Shown here: positions 37,332-48,648 of the stretch, piece by piece | How the letters are laid out: each line of letters starts with the position of its first letter | Position numbering within the stretch: position 1 is the stretch's first letter | Source: Alnus glutinosa | Taxonomy: Eukaryota; Streptophyta; Magnoliopsida; Fagales; Betulaceae | Direction: 5' to 3' | Assembly: GCF_958979055.1 (NCBI RefSeq) | Contig: NC_084892.1 | Span: 2,683,501 to 2,747,500 of the forward strand | DNA length: 64,000 nucleotides | Notes under the pieces: model-generated | The model's database searches: none | What the model saw: only the letters and a program-made list of their open reading frames with translations | Told to the model about the DNA's origin: nothing | Translations under genes and position numbers: made by a program

Positions 37332-38110
37332 TGAAAAACTGCACCATTAGTCTCTGTAATTGATATAAATTACAAATCGCTCCATTTTCAAACATCTCTA
37401 TAGTTTGCTTAATTTACAAATCACTCATTGGAGTCAAATTCCATTAAAAATTTTAATAGATTCCGTTAAATGCTACGTTAATGCCAATAAAAAGATGACA
37501 CGTATCAATCATAATAAAAAAAATATAAATAAATAAAACTTAATTTTTTTTATTTATTTTTTTTAAATGAAAAGAAAAAAAGATGTGGCATGCCAATTGA
37601 GTAGCCACCCCATAGGTGGCACGTGGTCACCTCAAAATGCATTTAGAGGTGGCCTTTGGGCCACCCCTAGCCCCTAGAGGAGGTTGCGTGCAACTCCCAG
37701 AGGTAGCTGAGGGTGGTCGTGCAGAGAGGGGGCAGGGGTGGCTTAGATTTATTTTGGGGTGGCCGTGTGCAACCCTCGGCCACCTTTGGGGGTGCCACGC
37801 GCCCACCCCCATTGCCTGGGGGTGGCTAAACCACCAAGCACCACCCATTTTTTTCTTTTCATTTTTTTTAAATAAAATTTTAAATTTTATTTATTTATAT
37901 ATATTTTTCTTATTATGATCGATATGTGTCACCATCTTATTAGTGCTGACATGACGCATAATGGAATCAGTCAAAATTTTTAACGGAATTTGATTATAAA
38001 AAACGATTTGTAAATTAAGCTAACTACAGGGATATCTAAATTACTTTTAATACCAGAGTAAACGATTTGTAATTTAGGCCAACCACAAAGACCAATGATA
38101 CAATTTTTCC
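37332..38110. mobile_element. Mutator-like element, long inverted repeats, 9-bp target duplication
   Basis: Terminal repeats TGAAAAACTGCACCATTAGT and the complement of ACCAATGATACAATTTTTCC extend about 200 bp with roughly 75% identity by eye (ATTACAAATCG, TTAGCTTAATTTACAAATC, AAATTCCGTTAAAAATTTT, ATCATAATAA). The flanks carry the identical 9-mer TTAAAAATG at 37323-37331 and 38111-38119. The core at 37600-37850 is GC-rich with repeated GGTGGCC motifs and has no transposase. The 9-bp duplication places it in the Mutator superfamily. Confidence 0.85.
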
Positions 38111-38119
38111 TTAAAAATG

Positions 38120-39569
38120 CTTGTCATAATCACATATTTCATGAATAAATGTAGTTTAATAATCCAAATTTAAAGAATTCTTTTTGCTATAACAGTTTTG
38201 AGGAAAAAATTTTCCTTACTAGAAACTACATTTTTATCACATAATTATCTCCAATAGTTACGTGATAGTCTTTGTTAAAAAGAATTCAATAATTAATTGA
38301 GAATACCCCATCAACATTGTGAAATAAAAAAAATGTATTATGTCATCCTTTTTACATAATAGACTCACCCAATATTAAAATTTCAAAGTGTCCACGTGGC
38401 TCCCAAAGAAAACTATCCTTTATTTGGTATGACTAGTCTAAGTAACACACTTATCCACGCAATAATAATAATAAGCAATACATGTATCTTGGTTATCTTG
38501 CCGTACGAAGCTGAGGAAGCAAATTGTCAAAGTTTATGGTTATAGTGATTAGATTCTACGTACTAACTTGCTCATATTGAACGAGGCAAACGTGTAGGAA
38601 GGACTTCAATATCATTGTATTAATTAGGAAAAACGTGTAATTGAACAATTTAATTAATTTCCTATCATTGTCTATTACTATCACGATTATTTTGTGTTGT
38701 GATTGTTTGATTCGAATAATATTCAAAATAATATTCTACTTTTTTAAAAAAATAAATTATATTTTATTAAATTTTATTAAATTTTATTTCATAAAGTCAA
38801 ACTTCATAATTCGTGAAATGAATTAGAATAATATTTAGATTCAACACCTAAACGGACTTGAAGACAAGAACCTAAACGGTTGTGATAAAGGTAATTTATT
38901 GAGTAAAGTTTTTCTAATTAATTCAATCTGATAAGATGACATATGTTCAAAATGCATGTGATTTTTATATGTATTTTTTTCTAAAAGAAAATAATTATAT
39001 ATTTCAAAATCACATGTTCTAATAAAAATAGACATGAGAATCACATACACACACATATATATATTAAACGCATGTTAGTCTAATAGACTAATTTTTTTTT
39101 TTTTTTTAAAAAAAAAAACAACTTTATTCTAGCTCCATCATGTATGGTGTGTGATTTAATTTGTCAGAAGGTTTCATAAAACTTGCCAATTAATTAATTT
39201 GAAGGTGAATATGGAATTACATTAGGTCAAGGATAATTAACCTTTTGGTAGCTTTCTGCCTTTTGTTTTCTTCTCTCAAAATAAAAACATTAACAGATAA
39301 TACGCATAGTCTTAAAAACACCAAAAAAACATTGTGTCACATAATAATTAATGCTTTTTCAAACCAAATGTAAAATGCACCCTCTAAAATACAAGAACAA
39401 CAGAGCCAATGAATTACTAATTATTAAGGTTTAGACATTAATTAATAAGCACTTAACAAGCATGCATGGAACATCAACAAATTAGAAGAAATATTTACAC
39501 AAATTATTTATGGTCTCATCCCTTGAGTTGAAATAATATACAATTAGATAGTCTTGGTTGCTTAATTAA
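38120..39569. other. Intergenic region downstream of PAP B
   Basis: AT-rich sequence leading to the 3' end of the PAP B gene. No gene or repeat family recognised. Confidence 0.5.
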
Positions 39570-42500
39570 TTAGAGTTCATCATTAGGAGGTGCTTGCTTA
39601 TCCACAATATCCCAGCATGCTTTAGACGTGCTTAAGCTTTCTAACCAGACTTCATCCGCCACAAATGCGTCCAAGTCATTGTTGCGGTGCCATGACCAAT
39701 ATCCATGTGTTTCATTCACTATCCTCAACCGTCCATGCCCAAAGCTTGGTTCCCGATACAACGACAGAGGAGAAGCAGGCTCCTCGAACCTGCACATAAA
39801 CATTGCATCGATCATACATATATATTACTCCAAATTATCGAGAATATTTTAACAGGGGGAAAAAAAATTATATATATTTTCATTTGGACTGTCCAACTAC
39901 CGGATGTGACCCTTCCCCTAGGCCGGCCATCAAATTCTCAATCATGGATTGCCGGCCTGTAAGAACCCCTAAAGGTCATTCATACTGGAAATTTAAGACG
40001 TTAGCTTTTTCGAGCTGGGGGCCGGGGTATAGGGCCTAGAAATTCAGTGGACAATCTGTGGTTCGTCGAGGTAAGAAATTCACGAATTTAATACGAACTG
40101 AACACAAAAATAGTAAATTAAGATTGAAGATTTTGACTTGAATTAAAAATAACCTATATAATTTTATACCTAAACCCGACGCATGACCTACCTCGATCAA
40201 TTTGGTTTGAAATCAAAGCCAAATTAATTAGATCGATTCAGTTTAATTTGAACCCGATCGAACTTGATCTCTGGCCATATTTTTGCCTTTTTAAAGGCAA
40301 TGAAACTTGGCAAACGATGAATTTTAAGGATTGTAAACAACAGTCACATTAATTAATAACTGAAATTCAAGAGGACTCACTCTAGTGCAAGTCCTTCGCG
40401 GTTTCCTCCATCACCGATAGTAATATACACCGGACCGCATGGGTCAACCTCGTTATCATAAACCCTAGTCTGCAACACATTGAGAGTAGAATCCAAATAA
40501 ATAATAATTAATAATAAAAAAATAAAAAATAAAAAATAAAAAATAAACTTATAACCCGGATATTTCATCAATTTTACAATTAAGTACTCAAACTTTAAAA
40601 AGTAGTAATTTAGGGTATTCAACTTTCAATTTTTTTCAATTTCAACATTTTGTTACAATTAATTTTTCGTAAAATCCTGTTAAAATTTTGAAAATACCTC
40701 TCATTTTTCTTAGAAAAATTAAAAAGTTAAAAAAAAAATTAAAAAGATTTAAGTATCAATAAGAATTTAATGAAATTTTTAAAAATACCCCATGCCTAAA
40801 TTTACATTTTCATTGCCAACGTAATAAAAGATTATATATATATATATATATATATTGAAATAGGGTCCCACAATCAGGGATTGAGTTTCCTAGAAATTAG
40901 TAAAAAATTCGGATGGCCGAAGAGATGGGCTGTAAGGCCTACTTATCATGGGCAACAAGCTAGCTAGGCGCGCAGATGAGACCCACAATCCTCAGTCTTA
41001 GACTCTTAAGCTATCCAAATTTATGTAAAATACGGGCACAGACTAATTATATTTCGGGGATCCTAGTCCTGCATGCTATCATATGATTCATATATATGCT
41101 TTTAATTTTAATTTAGCCAAGTGACTTACGAATCGTTCATATGCATGAACATGCCCAGCAAAAACCACATCCACCCGTGCCTTATACAACAACTCTTCCA
41201 TTGCCTGTCTCATGCCTTCTCCTTCACCTTGATGGGCTGTGTTAGTGTTATACCACGGCGCATGCAAAAGCACAACAATCCATGGGGTCTTCTTCCTGTC
41301 AACTCGAGCCAGATCAGCCTCAAGCCACTTGTACTGAGCCGAGTCGACGACAAAATCCGTGTAAGACCCTAACATTACGATGTGAGTCCCGGCAACTTCA
41401 AACGAGTAATATAAATTTGAGGTTGAGCCACTCTCTTCGTACGGCATCAGCCACCGGGCATTGTAAGCCGTGAAGCCGAAGGGATTACTGTTGGGTAAGA
41501 TCTCAATCTCGTGGTTCCCTTCTGTCACCATCCATGGGCGGCGGCTTGCCTGTGGCTCAACTAGGCGTCCAAAGGAGTCCCAAAGAGGTTGGTGGCCGTC
41601 GGCGTAAGATAAATCTCCAGGTAACAAAAACACGTCGTAGTCGCTGCTATCCACATGTGATAGGGTTGATGCAGTCCATTCAGTCTGTCCCAGATCGCCT
41701 GTAAAGGAAAATTGGGTTGTGGTCATGAGAGAATTACCGCATTTCAATGCATAAATTACAGGAAAAATAGCTAGGCTTTAGCAACCACATATTTGGGTCA
41801 TCCCTAATAATCATGAAAAATGTTAGAGCAGCTTCAGTATGTGTTTTTCTAAGGTCCTTATAAGTTGATATGGTACCATGTTTATAGTAATAATAAAAAC
41901 TAGAGTTTGATTTCATCCTCATATTTTTATTCAAAAAAACAGGGTGTCGTGTTAGCATAGAAAAATCATAGGCAAACACTAGAAAAAGTTATAGTATTTC
42001 TTAATAATCATATATCAACAACCACAATATGTGGTCGTTGCTAATGGCAACAATTAGTCGTCCTTAATATTGGCAAGAGAAATATGTTTGTGCATGCAAA
42101 AAGCCACGCAAAAATATTTGCATTGGAATTTGACTTATTTGAGACTACTATAGGCCTCGCAATAAATAAATAAATTAGCGACAATAATAAAAATTATCAT
42201 AATACATTTTAGTGACGACACTATATATATATATATATATTAGCAATGACAATATTGTCGACGTAGTGTATTTACCTAAAAAATGATCTACTAAATAGAT
42301 GTATTATTGCCGATGGGTTTTTCTAAATTATAAGCACCATGGGACTGAGATTCAATACTATTAAGTTTCTCGGATTTCTATGAAATTAGGATATAGCTTA
42401 AGAGAGGCCGGATAATTGTGGAGCCTACATGCATACTCTAAACATGTGGTTTCATATTTTAGGCTACCCAAATTAAAGTAGGTAGGGCCCCGCTATCTCC

Positions 42501-43122
42501 TCTTTCAGAGCATCGATCGGAATTTTCTTTGAAGTTTGGACAACCTAATAATAATGATCCTTGTCATGAGTTCAGAACCTATATGGAGCTTGAAAAGAAA
42601 ATTGATCACGTTACAATAAGTCATCTTTCCTTTGGCTTAGGTGTTATAAAAAAAGTACACTGTATGTAGTGTAATTTTATCAATGATCCAGATTTAATTC
42701 AAACTATTTTATGAGAAAAATTAAAAATTTAAATTTTTTTAAAAAAAACTACAACACATATTTTTTTTTTTATATATATTACGTAAAGCCAAATCCTTCC
42801 CAAAACTCGTCTCAGCACAGCCATACTAAAGAAGACGTAGAGGATCTATAAAATAAAAAAAAAAAAAAAAAAAAAAGACGTAGAGGTGAGTTTTTGTGCA
42901 TTTGCGGCGATAAGGTCGTCACAATAGTTCTTTAATAACAGCCTAGTAGTTGACGTTTCGAAGCTACTTTTTCAAATTAAAGCATGCACCGCTTGTTTTA
43001 TAACGGCGCGCGGCTTCTCTTCTAAGAAGTTCCATTCACTTTTTTTTCGAGGGGGTCAATTTAATGTTTTATTATCTCTCTTCTTCTTTTTTTCCTGGTC
43101 AGAGAGCCACGGAGCCACCCCT

Positions 43123-43169
<47 letters not shown>

Positions 43170-43512
43170 GTTTATGAAGTAATAAGTTAGCTCCTAAACA
43201 CCTGAAAAATTAAACACACGTTTTCTCCAAATATTCTAGTAAAAATTTGTAAATTTTTTTAAAATTATGTTATGATTTGAGAAATATTCCGTACTTTAAA
43301 TTATTAACAAAAGATATGTACTTTTTATTTTTGAAAATATATATATATGAAAAATATTCTTGTACAACAACATTGACAATATTGTGTAATTTGTGCACAA
43401 CACAAGACACATGGTGAGACCTATGTGAGTGGAATCCACCACATGAATCTCACTCCATGTTTCTTGTATTGTGCACAAATTGTACAATATTATTGTGTAC
43501 CAATCACTTTTT

Positions 43513-43545
<33 letters not shown>

Positions 43546-43725
43546 GAATAATGATTCAATGCCACCTAAATATACAACTTTTCACCACCTTGCCTATGTG
43601 ACAAGGTGGTCCCCTACTACTTTTTGAGTTTTTTTATTTTTTAAAAATAAATTAAAGTGGGGGACCACCTTACCACATAGACAAGGTGGTGAAAAGTTGT
43701 ATATTTAGGTGGTAGTGAATCATTG

Positions 43726-43774
<49 letters not shown>

Positions 43775-44558
43775 ATGTGGTCCCCCACTTTAATTTATTT
43801 TTAAAAAATAAAAAAACTCAAAAAGTAGTAGGGGACCACCTTGCCACATAGGCAAGATGGTGAAAAGTTGTATATTTTGGTGGCATTGAATCATTATTCT
43901 ATATATATATATATATATATATATTCGAAACTTGCGAAACAAATTTAGAGTACAATTCTAACGGTGAGCAACTTCTCTTCCAACTAACTAAAATAACCGT
44001 ATTTAGAAAGTCGGGGGGACTCACCAACTACGGCAAACTCAACGGGAAATGTCGAAGGAGGTGTGTTGAAGGAGAATTCCGGGCCTGAACCTCCACACTT
44101 GTAGAAATAGGTAGTGCTGGGCTTCAACGGTCCGATCTTGACATGGTGAATCTTGCCGGAGCTATAGAGGAAGTAAGTGTATGATGTGTGTTCGCCCCTT
44201 GCGCTTTCATCATATCTCCCTTTTTCCTTTCCATATTCCACGATCGACGGTGCGTGTTTGTCATCAGTAATCCATGTAATTCTCATGTGATCGCTTCCTG
44301 CCAGTGATATATGAACCTAACACGATTGAACATGGCAAATAATTAATATAATATTGTTACGTGTAAAATAAATGCACTTATTATGGTTCAAAAAGAAGAG
44401 AAAATGGAACAGACCTGTTGAGGATCGGAGTGAGATCGATCATGTCCGGTGCGAATGATCTGCCCAGGAGGTTGACGAGAAAAATCATCGTCCTGAGATT
44501 GTAGGAGTTGAGGGAAGACGAAGATGGTCAGAAGGAGAGGGAATACGTGTGCCCACAT
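39570..44558 (-). CDS. Purple acid phosphatase B, PAP22-like
   Basis: Five exons join in frame to 437 codons: 44415-44558, 44025-44316, 41130-41698, 40381-40469, 39570-39789. Exons 2, 3 and 4 have exactly the lengths of those in PAP A (292, 569 and 89 nt), so the two genes are tandem duplicates in the same orientation. A signal peptide (HVFPLLLTIFVFPQLLQS) precedes the N-domain. All metal ligands are kept: D147, D174, Y177, N207, H291, H328 and H330 in GDLG, GDLSYAD, GNHE, HAPWY and GHVHAYER. The C-terminus is NDEL, a KDEL-like tail comparable to KEEL in PAP A. Intron 2 (2.3 kb) has been enlarged by MITEs and (AT)n tracts; introns 3 and 4 are about 600 bp. A P1BS-like site lies at 44714-44721. 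Confidence 0.94.
43126..43166. repeat. (AT)n microsatellite in PAP B intron 2
   Basis: About 20 AT units. Confidence 0.9.
43350..43503. mobile_element. Foldback MITE in PAP B intron 2
   Basis: The left arm TTGTACAACAACATTGACAA..AATTTGTGCACAACACAAGA pairs with the right arm TTCTTGTATTGTGCACAAATT..ATTGTGTACCAA, meeting near GGAATCC. Non-coding, about 150 bp. A looser relative (ACAATTGCACAACAATC ... GGTTGTTGTGCAGTTATTGT) lies at 47465-47550. Confidence 0.6.
43546..43730. mobile_element. Palindromic MITE, full copy, in PAP B intron 2
   Basis: GAATAATGATTCAATGCCAC with TATACAACTTTTCACCACCT at the left is matched by its complement at the right, giving about 65-bp arms. It is flanked on both sides by (AT)n, suggesting insertion into a TA-rich microsatellite. 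Confidence 0.75.
43771..43902. mobile_element. Inverted, truncated second copy of the same MITE
   Basis: This is the reverse complement of most of the element at 43546-43730 with few changes, missing the outer part of one arm. An (AT)n tract of about 40 bp separates the copies. Confidence 0.75.
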
Positions 44559-45942
44559 TTTATTCGTTACTGTTGTAAAGCTAAAGGAGTCCAAGAGAAG
44601 AGGCAAGGCATATAAGAAGAGCGCGCGGTTTGAGAGAAAATAATAATAATAATTAAAATAAATAAAAAAGGATTGGAAATGCGTCAAGCAATTGTCCACC
44701 ATGGCATCTTCTTGGATATGCTTGCAAGAATAAACACTCGGAAATTTCTTGCGCAAGCAGCTAGCTTAATTTGGCTCAGCTTAATTGGCCTGAATCTGAA
44801 TCAACCTGGGTTTCTAGAGTAAAATATTGTCGACTCACCAGTAGGCGATAGTACGTACTACAGGTCCAATACTTCTTGATATATGCTAGACATTAATTTT
44901 CTCACTTTTTATTTTTTAAAATTTCTTCTGATATCATGAAGAAACATGATTAGCTAATAGCTTATAATTTATTGAACTAATTAATGAAAATACTTGAGAA
45001 ATCCAGCAATATTGTATTCTTCTTCTTCTTCTTCTTCTTTTATTTTTTATAATATTTTGGATATTATTCTAGAAGAATACATTCGAACGTGTTAATACAT
45101 TGGACCGTGAGTGCTAAAAGAAGTTAGGGCACCTATGACTAATAAAATTTTAGTGAATAACCAATACTGATCATATATATTTGCATAGAGATATGATATA
45201 TTGCCATTCCATAATATAACTATTAGCTTTTATATTTATTTTTTATTAAACAAAAAATCACAAAATCATGTAAATGAATTGAGGTATGTCAATAGTCATA
45301 TCTTTGAGTGACAAAATATCATTTCTCACTCCCATATCGGTAAGAAGAGATTAATGAGTCATAACAAACGAGGGCTTTGGTCCAACGTGATCTTCCCAAT
45401 GTTCCCATATAGGAATTAGTGTGGTAGCTAGCTAGTTCTTTTGAGGTTAAAAGATGTCTACATTGAAACATATGTATAATGTGGTAATTAATTATGTTTT
45501 GAGGCTGAAGAAGCCCAAAAAAGTAAGTTTGGGAGTTTTTTTAATTATTCCAGACTTGCTATACATTCTCTTTTGATATTTACCATTAAATATATAAGAC
45601 TTATGTGTAAGATCTATATAGATCCTACAAATTTAATTGTAATTTTAAAAAGTGTAAGAATAACAGAAGGACAAGATAGAAAATGAATTATTTCTTTTTT
45701 TTAAGTGGTCTTCCATTCTTTTTTTCATAAAAAAAATAAATAAATTTTATTATTTAATTAATAGTTAAACAAATAAAGAAGGCGGAGGAAATCAATTGCG
45801 AGAACTCAACTAATGAATACTTCGTTGTCAAAAAAAAAAACTAATGAATACTTCATTAATGACACCGCTCGTACAACTAATGACTCATCAGGATATCCTG
45901 AGAATCTACTATAAACTCCACCTATCTTTTTTAAAAAAAAAT
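44559..45942. other. Intergenic region between PAP B and the tRNA/MRP locus
   Basis: Promoter side of PAP B, with a weak TATA-like TTATATG near 44608-44615 and the P1BS-like site at 44714. The rest is AT-rich, with a (CTT)n run near 45018-45038 and no recognisable gene. Confidence 0.5.
44714..44721 (-). promoter_or_regulatory. P1BS-like site upstream of PAP B
   Basis: GGATATGC, about 156 bases before the PAP B start, within CTTGGATATGCTTGCA, which is shared with the PAP A upstream region. Confidence 0.5.
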
Positions 45943-45954
45943 AAAAAATAAAAA
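45943..45954 (-). terminator. RNA polymerase III terminator
   Basis: On the minus strand TTTTT (45954-45950) followed by A and TTTTTT begins one base after the closing stem of the MRP RNA. No run of four or more T occurs on this strand between the tRNA and this point, so it is the first pol III stop for both RNAs. Confidence 0.75.
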
Positions 45955-45955
45955 T

Positions 45956-46213
45956 GGACCACGAGAGAGTAAGCCCCGTTCAGTTAGCCCAGTGGACCAC
46001 GTGAATAACTGCGTTGTCGGCCAACCAGCTTCGGCAGGAATTCAAAGGCTCCACACGCGTCTCAGCCCTTCGCACGAGGGCGACAGAATTCCGAACTCGA
46101 AGACTACCTCGTTTCCGAGGCTGCATCTCTGCAGAAAGAGGCCCGGGGACTTTCCTGGGCCTATGCAATAGCAAGCTAAAGCAAATGGCCCACTCACATC
46201 TCTCTCGTGGTCC
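45956..46213 (-). ncRNA. MRP: RNase MRP RNA
   Basis: A 258-nt RNA is closed by a perfect 14-bp terminal stem: GGACCACGAGAGAG at the 5' end (46213-46200) pairs with CTCTCTCGTGGTCC at the 3' end (45969-45956). The CR-I region GGAAAGTCCCCGG (within 46155-46140) is identical to the stretch I remember in human RMRP. The bases after it, CCTC..GCAGAGA.TGC, also follow the human order. The 3' universal region AACGGGGCTTACT matches human ACGGGGCTCATT. A GGGCC/GGCCC pairing precedes CR-I, as expected for P2. MRP RNA is the catalytic RNA of the nucleolar complex that cleaves pre-rRNA. It starts 5 nt after tRNA-Phe on the same strand, and a pol III terminator follows. A protein-like open frame crosses it but is not real. 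Confidence 0.85.
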
Positions 46214-46218
46214 GAAAT

Positions 46219-46243
46219 TGCGGTGAGCGTGGATCGAACACGC

Positions 46244-46286
<43 letters not shown>

Positions 46287-46291
46287 CCCGC
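46219..46291 (-). tRNA. tRNA-Phe (GAA)
   Basis: A complete 73-nt cloverleaf: acceptor GCGGGGA, D arm GCTCAGTTGGGAGAGC, anticodon arm TCAGACTGAAGATCTGA with anticodon GAA, T arm GCGTGTTCGATCCACGC, discriminator A. It matches the plant nuclear tRNA-Phe sequence as I remember it. There is no intron and no encoded CCA. Upstream on the minus strand are an ATATAAAAT box and CAAC near the start, as is usual for plant tRNA genes. There is no T-run directly after it; instead the MRP RNA begins 5 nt downstream. Confidence 0.97.
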
Positions 46292-46495
46292 AAGTTGAAT
46301 GATGCTTCCACCATTTTATATTTGTTAGAAGATTGTTAGCCAGTAAGAGGAGAGATCCCAACGGGCAACAGTACTCCCAATTCCCAAGCGCGTTTTCTTT
46401 AGTCTTTACTACAGAGGAGTATTTTCAATATTTCACTACAAAAATTACAATATATGTTCAACAAAAAATGCTAAAATAGTAAAATATGTTAATAA

Positions 46496-46710
46496 TTTTA
46501 TTATTGTTTGGATTTCCGATTTAAAAAAGTGCAATTTAAAAAATTAATTTTTAAAAACACATGCTAAGCGTTTGGCAAAATCACAGTTTAATCTTTAAAA
46601 TTCTACATTTTCAAAAAACCACATTATCTACGATTTGATAAAGCAATTTTCTGCATTTTTAAATTGCAATTTTTTAAAAATATAATTACCAAACAATTTA
46701 TTTTCTACAA
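46496..46710. mobile_element. MITE of the family also seen at 11.0, 55.6 and 57.0 kb
   Basis: Contains AAGCGTTTGGCAAAATCACAG, then TTTAATCTTTAAAATTC and CTACGATTTGATAAAGCAA, in the same order as the other copies. Limits approximate. Confidence 0.45.
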
Positions 46711-48031
46711 ATTTTTTTTTTATCTACGAAATTAAAATCTCAAATCTACTCTTAATGCCTACGATTTGGTCTCATAAAGCAACACAAGCGTCATGCATGT
46801 TCATATGCACCAATACCACCAGCAGACTCTTCTCATGTGTTCAACAAGTCCATCACAGAGAACAAACATGTACAAGGAATATATATATATATATATATAT
46901 ATATCCAATTAGTCCATTTAATAAGTTAATGTGCTCTAAAATTAACATTAGGAGAAATCTTCAAAATAGTTCGAATGCGGATACATTGAAGCTGATCATA
47001 AATATCTCCGATCATTGTCTCCAATAGTTAGATCAGCGACGTTCCAATAAAGTAAATGAATTTACAGAGAGAATGCTTTTTAGAGACTATGAACCGGCCA
47101 GTACCGCTTCCACACTGCCAACCCATTTCGGATAGTCACATCAAAGTTGGAGCAAAAAGAGACACAACTAGATTTTTCGATCGGTACGGTATGCACTGGC
47201 CCATTGGGCATGTCGGCGGGACAAAAGCTACACGTTTTGTTAAATGTTACGTGACAAGGTGGTTCTCTTGCTGGCCGGCCAGAGAAGAGAAGTTTGTAAA
47301 GATCGTGACTTGATGATGGCAAGTTTGGGTAAAACATTTATTTATATATTTACTATTTTTTTAAAAATTAACCTTCTTCCTTTGTCGGAAAAGTTAAGAC
47401 AACCGCTCGTATGGGGCGCTACAGAAACGTCATGTTGGAGATTTGATTCTTGCACTATATCATCATAACAATTGCACAACAATCTCTCACATGAAGGTGT
47501 GCTACAGTGTGTGGACCCACCCTCATATAAGGGGTTGTTGTGCAGTTATTGTATTGGTGTTGTAAATCTAACAATATTTTCCATAAAGATAACTTATTAT
47601 CTCTAAGCTATTCCAGTTTAAAACTCCTAATGAAATTATATATTCTTATTCTAAATTAAGAGAATCTTGCTACTACAAGACTTCTTATGCCATAAGATGT
47701 AGACCCATAACACTAATAAAAGACTAACTAGAATAAACCACTTCTAATATTATCAATAATGATAACATACTATTGTAGCATTTAAATCCTAATCTAATCC
47801 TAATTCTAATATTATCAATAAAGATAACTTATTATCTCTAAGTTATTTTAGTATTAAAGTCTATCGGTTCCAATAGATTTCTTACGTACCAATCAAAACC
47901 AAAAGGAGTCATTTCGGGTAAACTGAAACGGCAAATCGTTTTCGGAAACTGCCAATGAGAAAAGGAAAACTGTGCATGAGACCAACCGCATGCAACACCT
48001 GAACCGTGACGAAAACTTGCAACCACATCTA

Positions 48032-48035
<4 letters not shown>

Positions 48036-48087
<52 letters not shown>
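48036..48087. repeat. (AT)n microsatellite
   Basis: About 26 AT units, between the tRNA/MRP locus and PAP C exon 1a. Confidence 0.9.
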
Positions 48088-48099
<12 letters not shown>

Positions 48100-48170
48100 T
48101 TGACATAGACGAAAATATAAAAATATTGTAGAATTTTCCAGCATCGAAATCCAAGCCTGTGAAATGCCTG

Positions 48171-48178
48171 GGATATTC
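48171..48178 (+). promoter_or_regulatory. P1BS-like site upstream of PAP C exon 1a
   Basis: GGATATTC fits GNATATNC, about 300 bases before the ATG at 48478. Confidence 0.4.
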
Positions 48179-48340
48179 GAACCACATCAGAAACGTACGG
48201 ACTTTCAATTTGCACCTTCTACGTGTCAAACGGTAGTTAAATTAATTATTATATCACGACTCACGAGTCAAGACGGACATCATTTGCGTAATTCATTGCT
48301 CGGCCATATATACCTGTATGCGAGTAGAAAGTGCAAATTA

Positions 48341-48349
48341 TATATATAA
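48341..48349 (+). promoter_or_regulatory. TATA box of PAP C exon 1a
   Basis: TATATATAA about 130 bases before the ATG at 48478. It gives this otherwise isolated first exon a plausible promoter of its own. Confidence 0.45.
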
Positions 48350-48477
48350 GCAATAAAATTCAGAGTTCCATTATCTGATATCTCCACTCCACGTACATGT
48401 GAGGGTCGTTTGTCTTCTTCTTCTTCTCTCTCCTTCTGGTTCATCTTCTATCTTCGAGGGGTCTAGCGCGCGACACC

Positions 48478-48648
48478 ATGGGTGTGCGAGGGCAGGGGCT
48501 GTTTCCAACGTTTGCAGTAGTACTACTGGCCATGCATGTGGCCTTCGCCGGATTCTTTGGCGGCGCTTATTCATACAACCGTCCGCCTATGCGCAAGCGC
48601 CTCGTTGACACTGTATCGAAAGATTTTGATCATGCTTCTCCGCAACAG
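48478..48648 (+). CDS. Upstream first exon (1a) of PAP C, or remnant of a lost tandem PAP
   Basis: A 57-codon open exon starts MGVRGQGLFPTFAVVLLAMH, a good signal peptide, and ends ...SPQQ at CAACAG/GTATCAAT. This is the same end and phase as the first exon at 50261-50422, and the two share residues scattered along their length (RG.GLF, AFAGF/AFNGF, SPQQ). Similarity continues into the intron (GCCGGAAATTAA in both). No second to fifth PAP exon lies between 48649 and 50260. It could splice in frame to exon 2 at 51748, giving a 438-residue isoform with a different signal peptide. Alternatively it is what remains of a deleted neighbouring gene. Confidence 0.65.

Larger units (their letters stand above)
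46292..48477. other. Intergenic region between tRNA-Phe and PAP C first exon
   Basis: Contains a MITE-family copy at about 46496-46710 (see 10997-11286), an (AT)n tract at 46880-46904, a weak foldback repeat at 47465-47550 and (AT)n at 48036-48087. The TATA box and P1BS-like site of the first PAP C exon are at its right end. No gene recognised. Confidence 0.5.

Noticed and set aside
45980-46276. 98-codon open frame on the minus strand across the MRP/tRNA locus
   Set aside because: It overlaps structured RNA genes whose conserved boxes explain the sequence; no protein similarity recognised.
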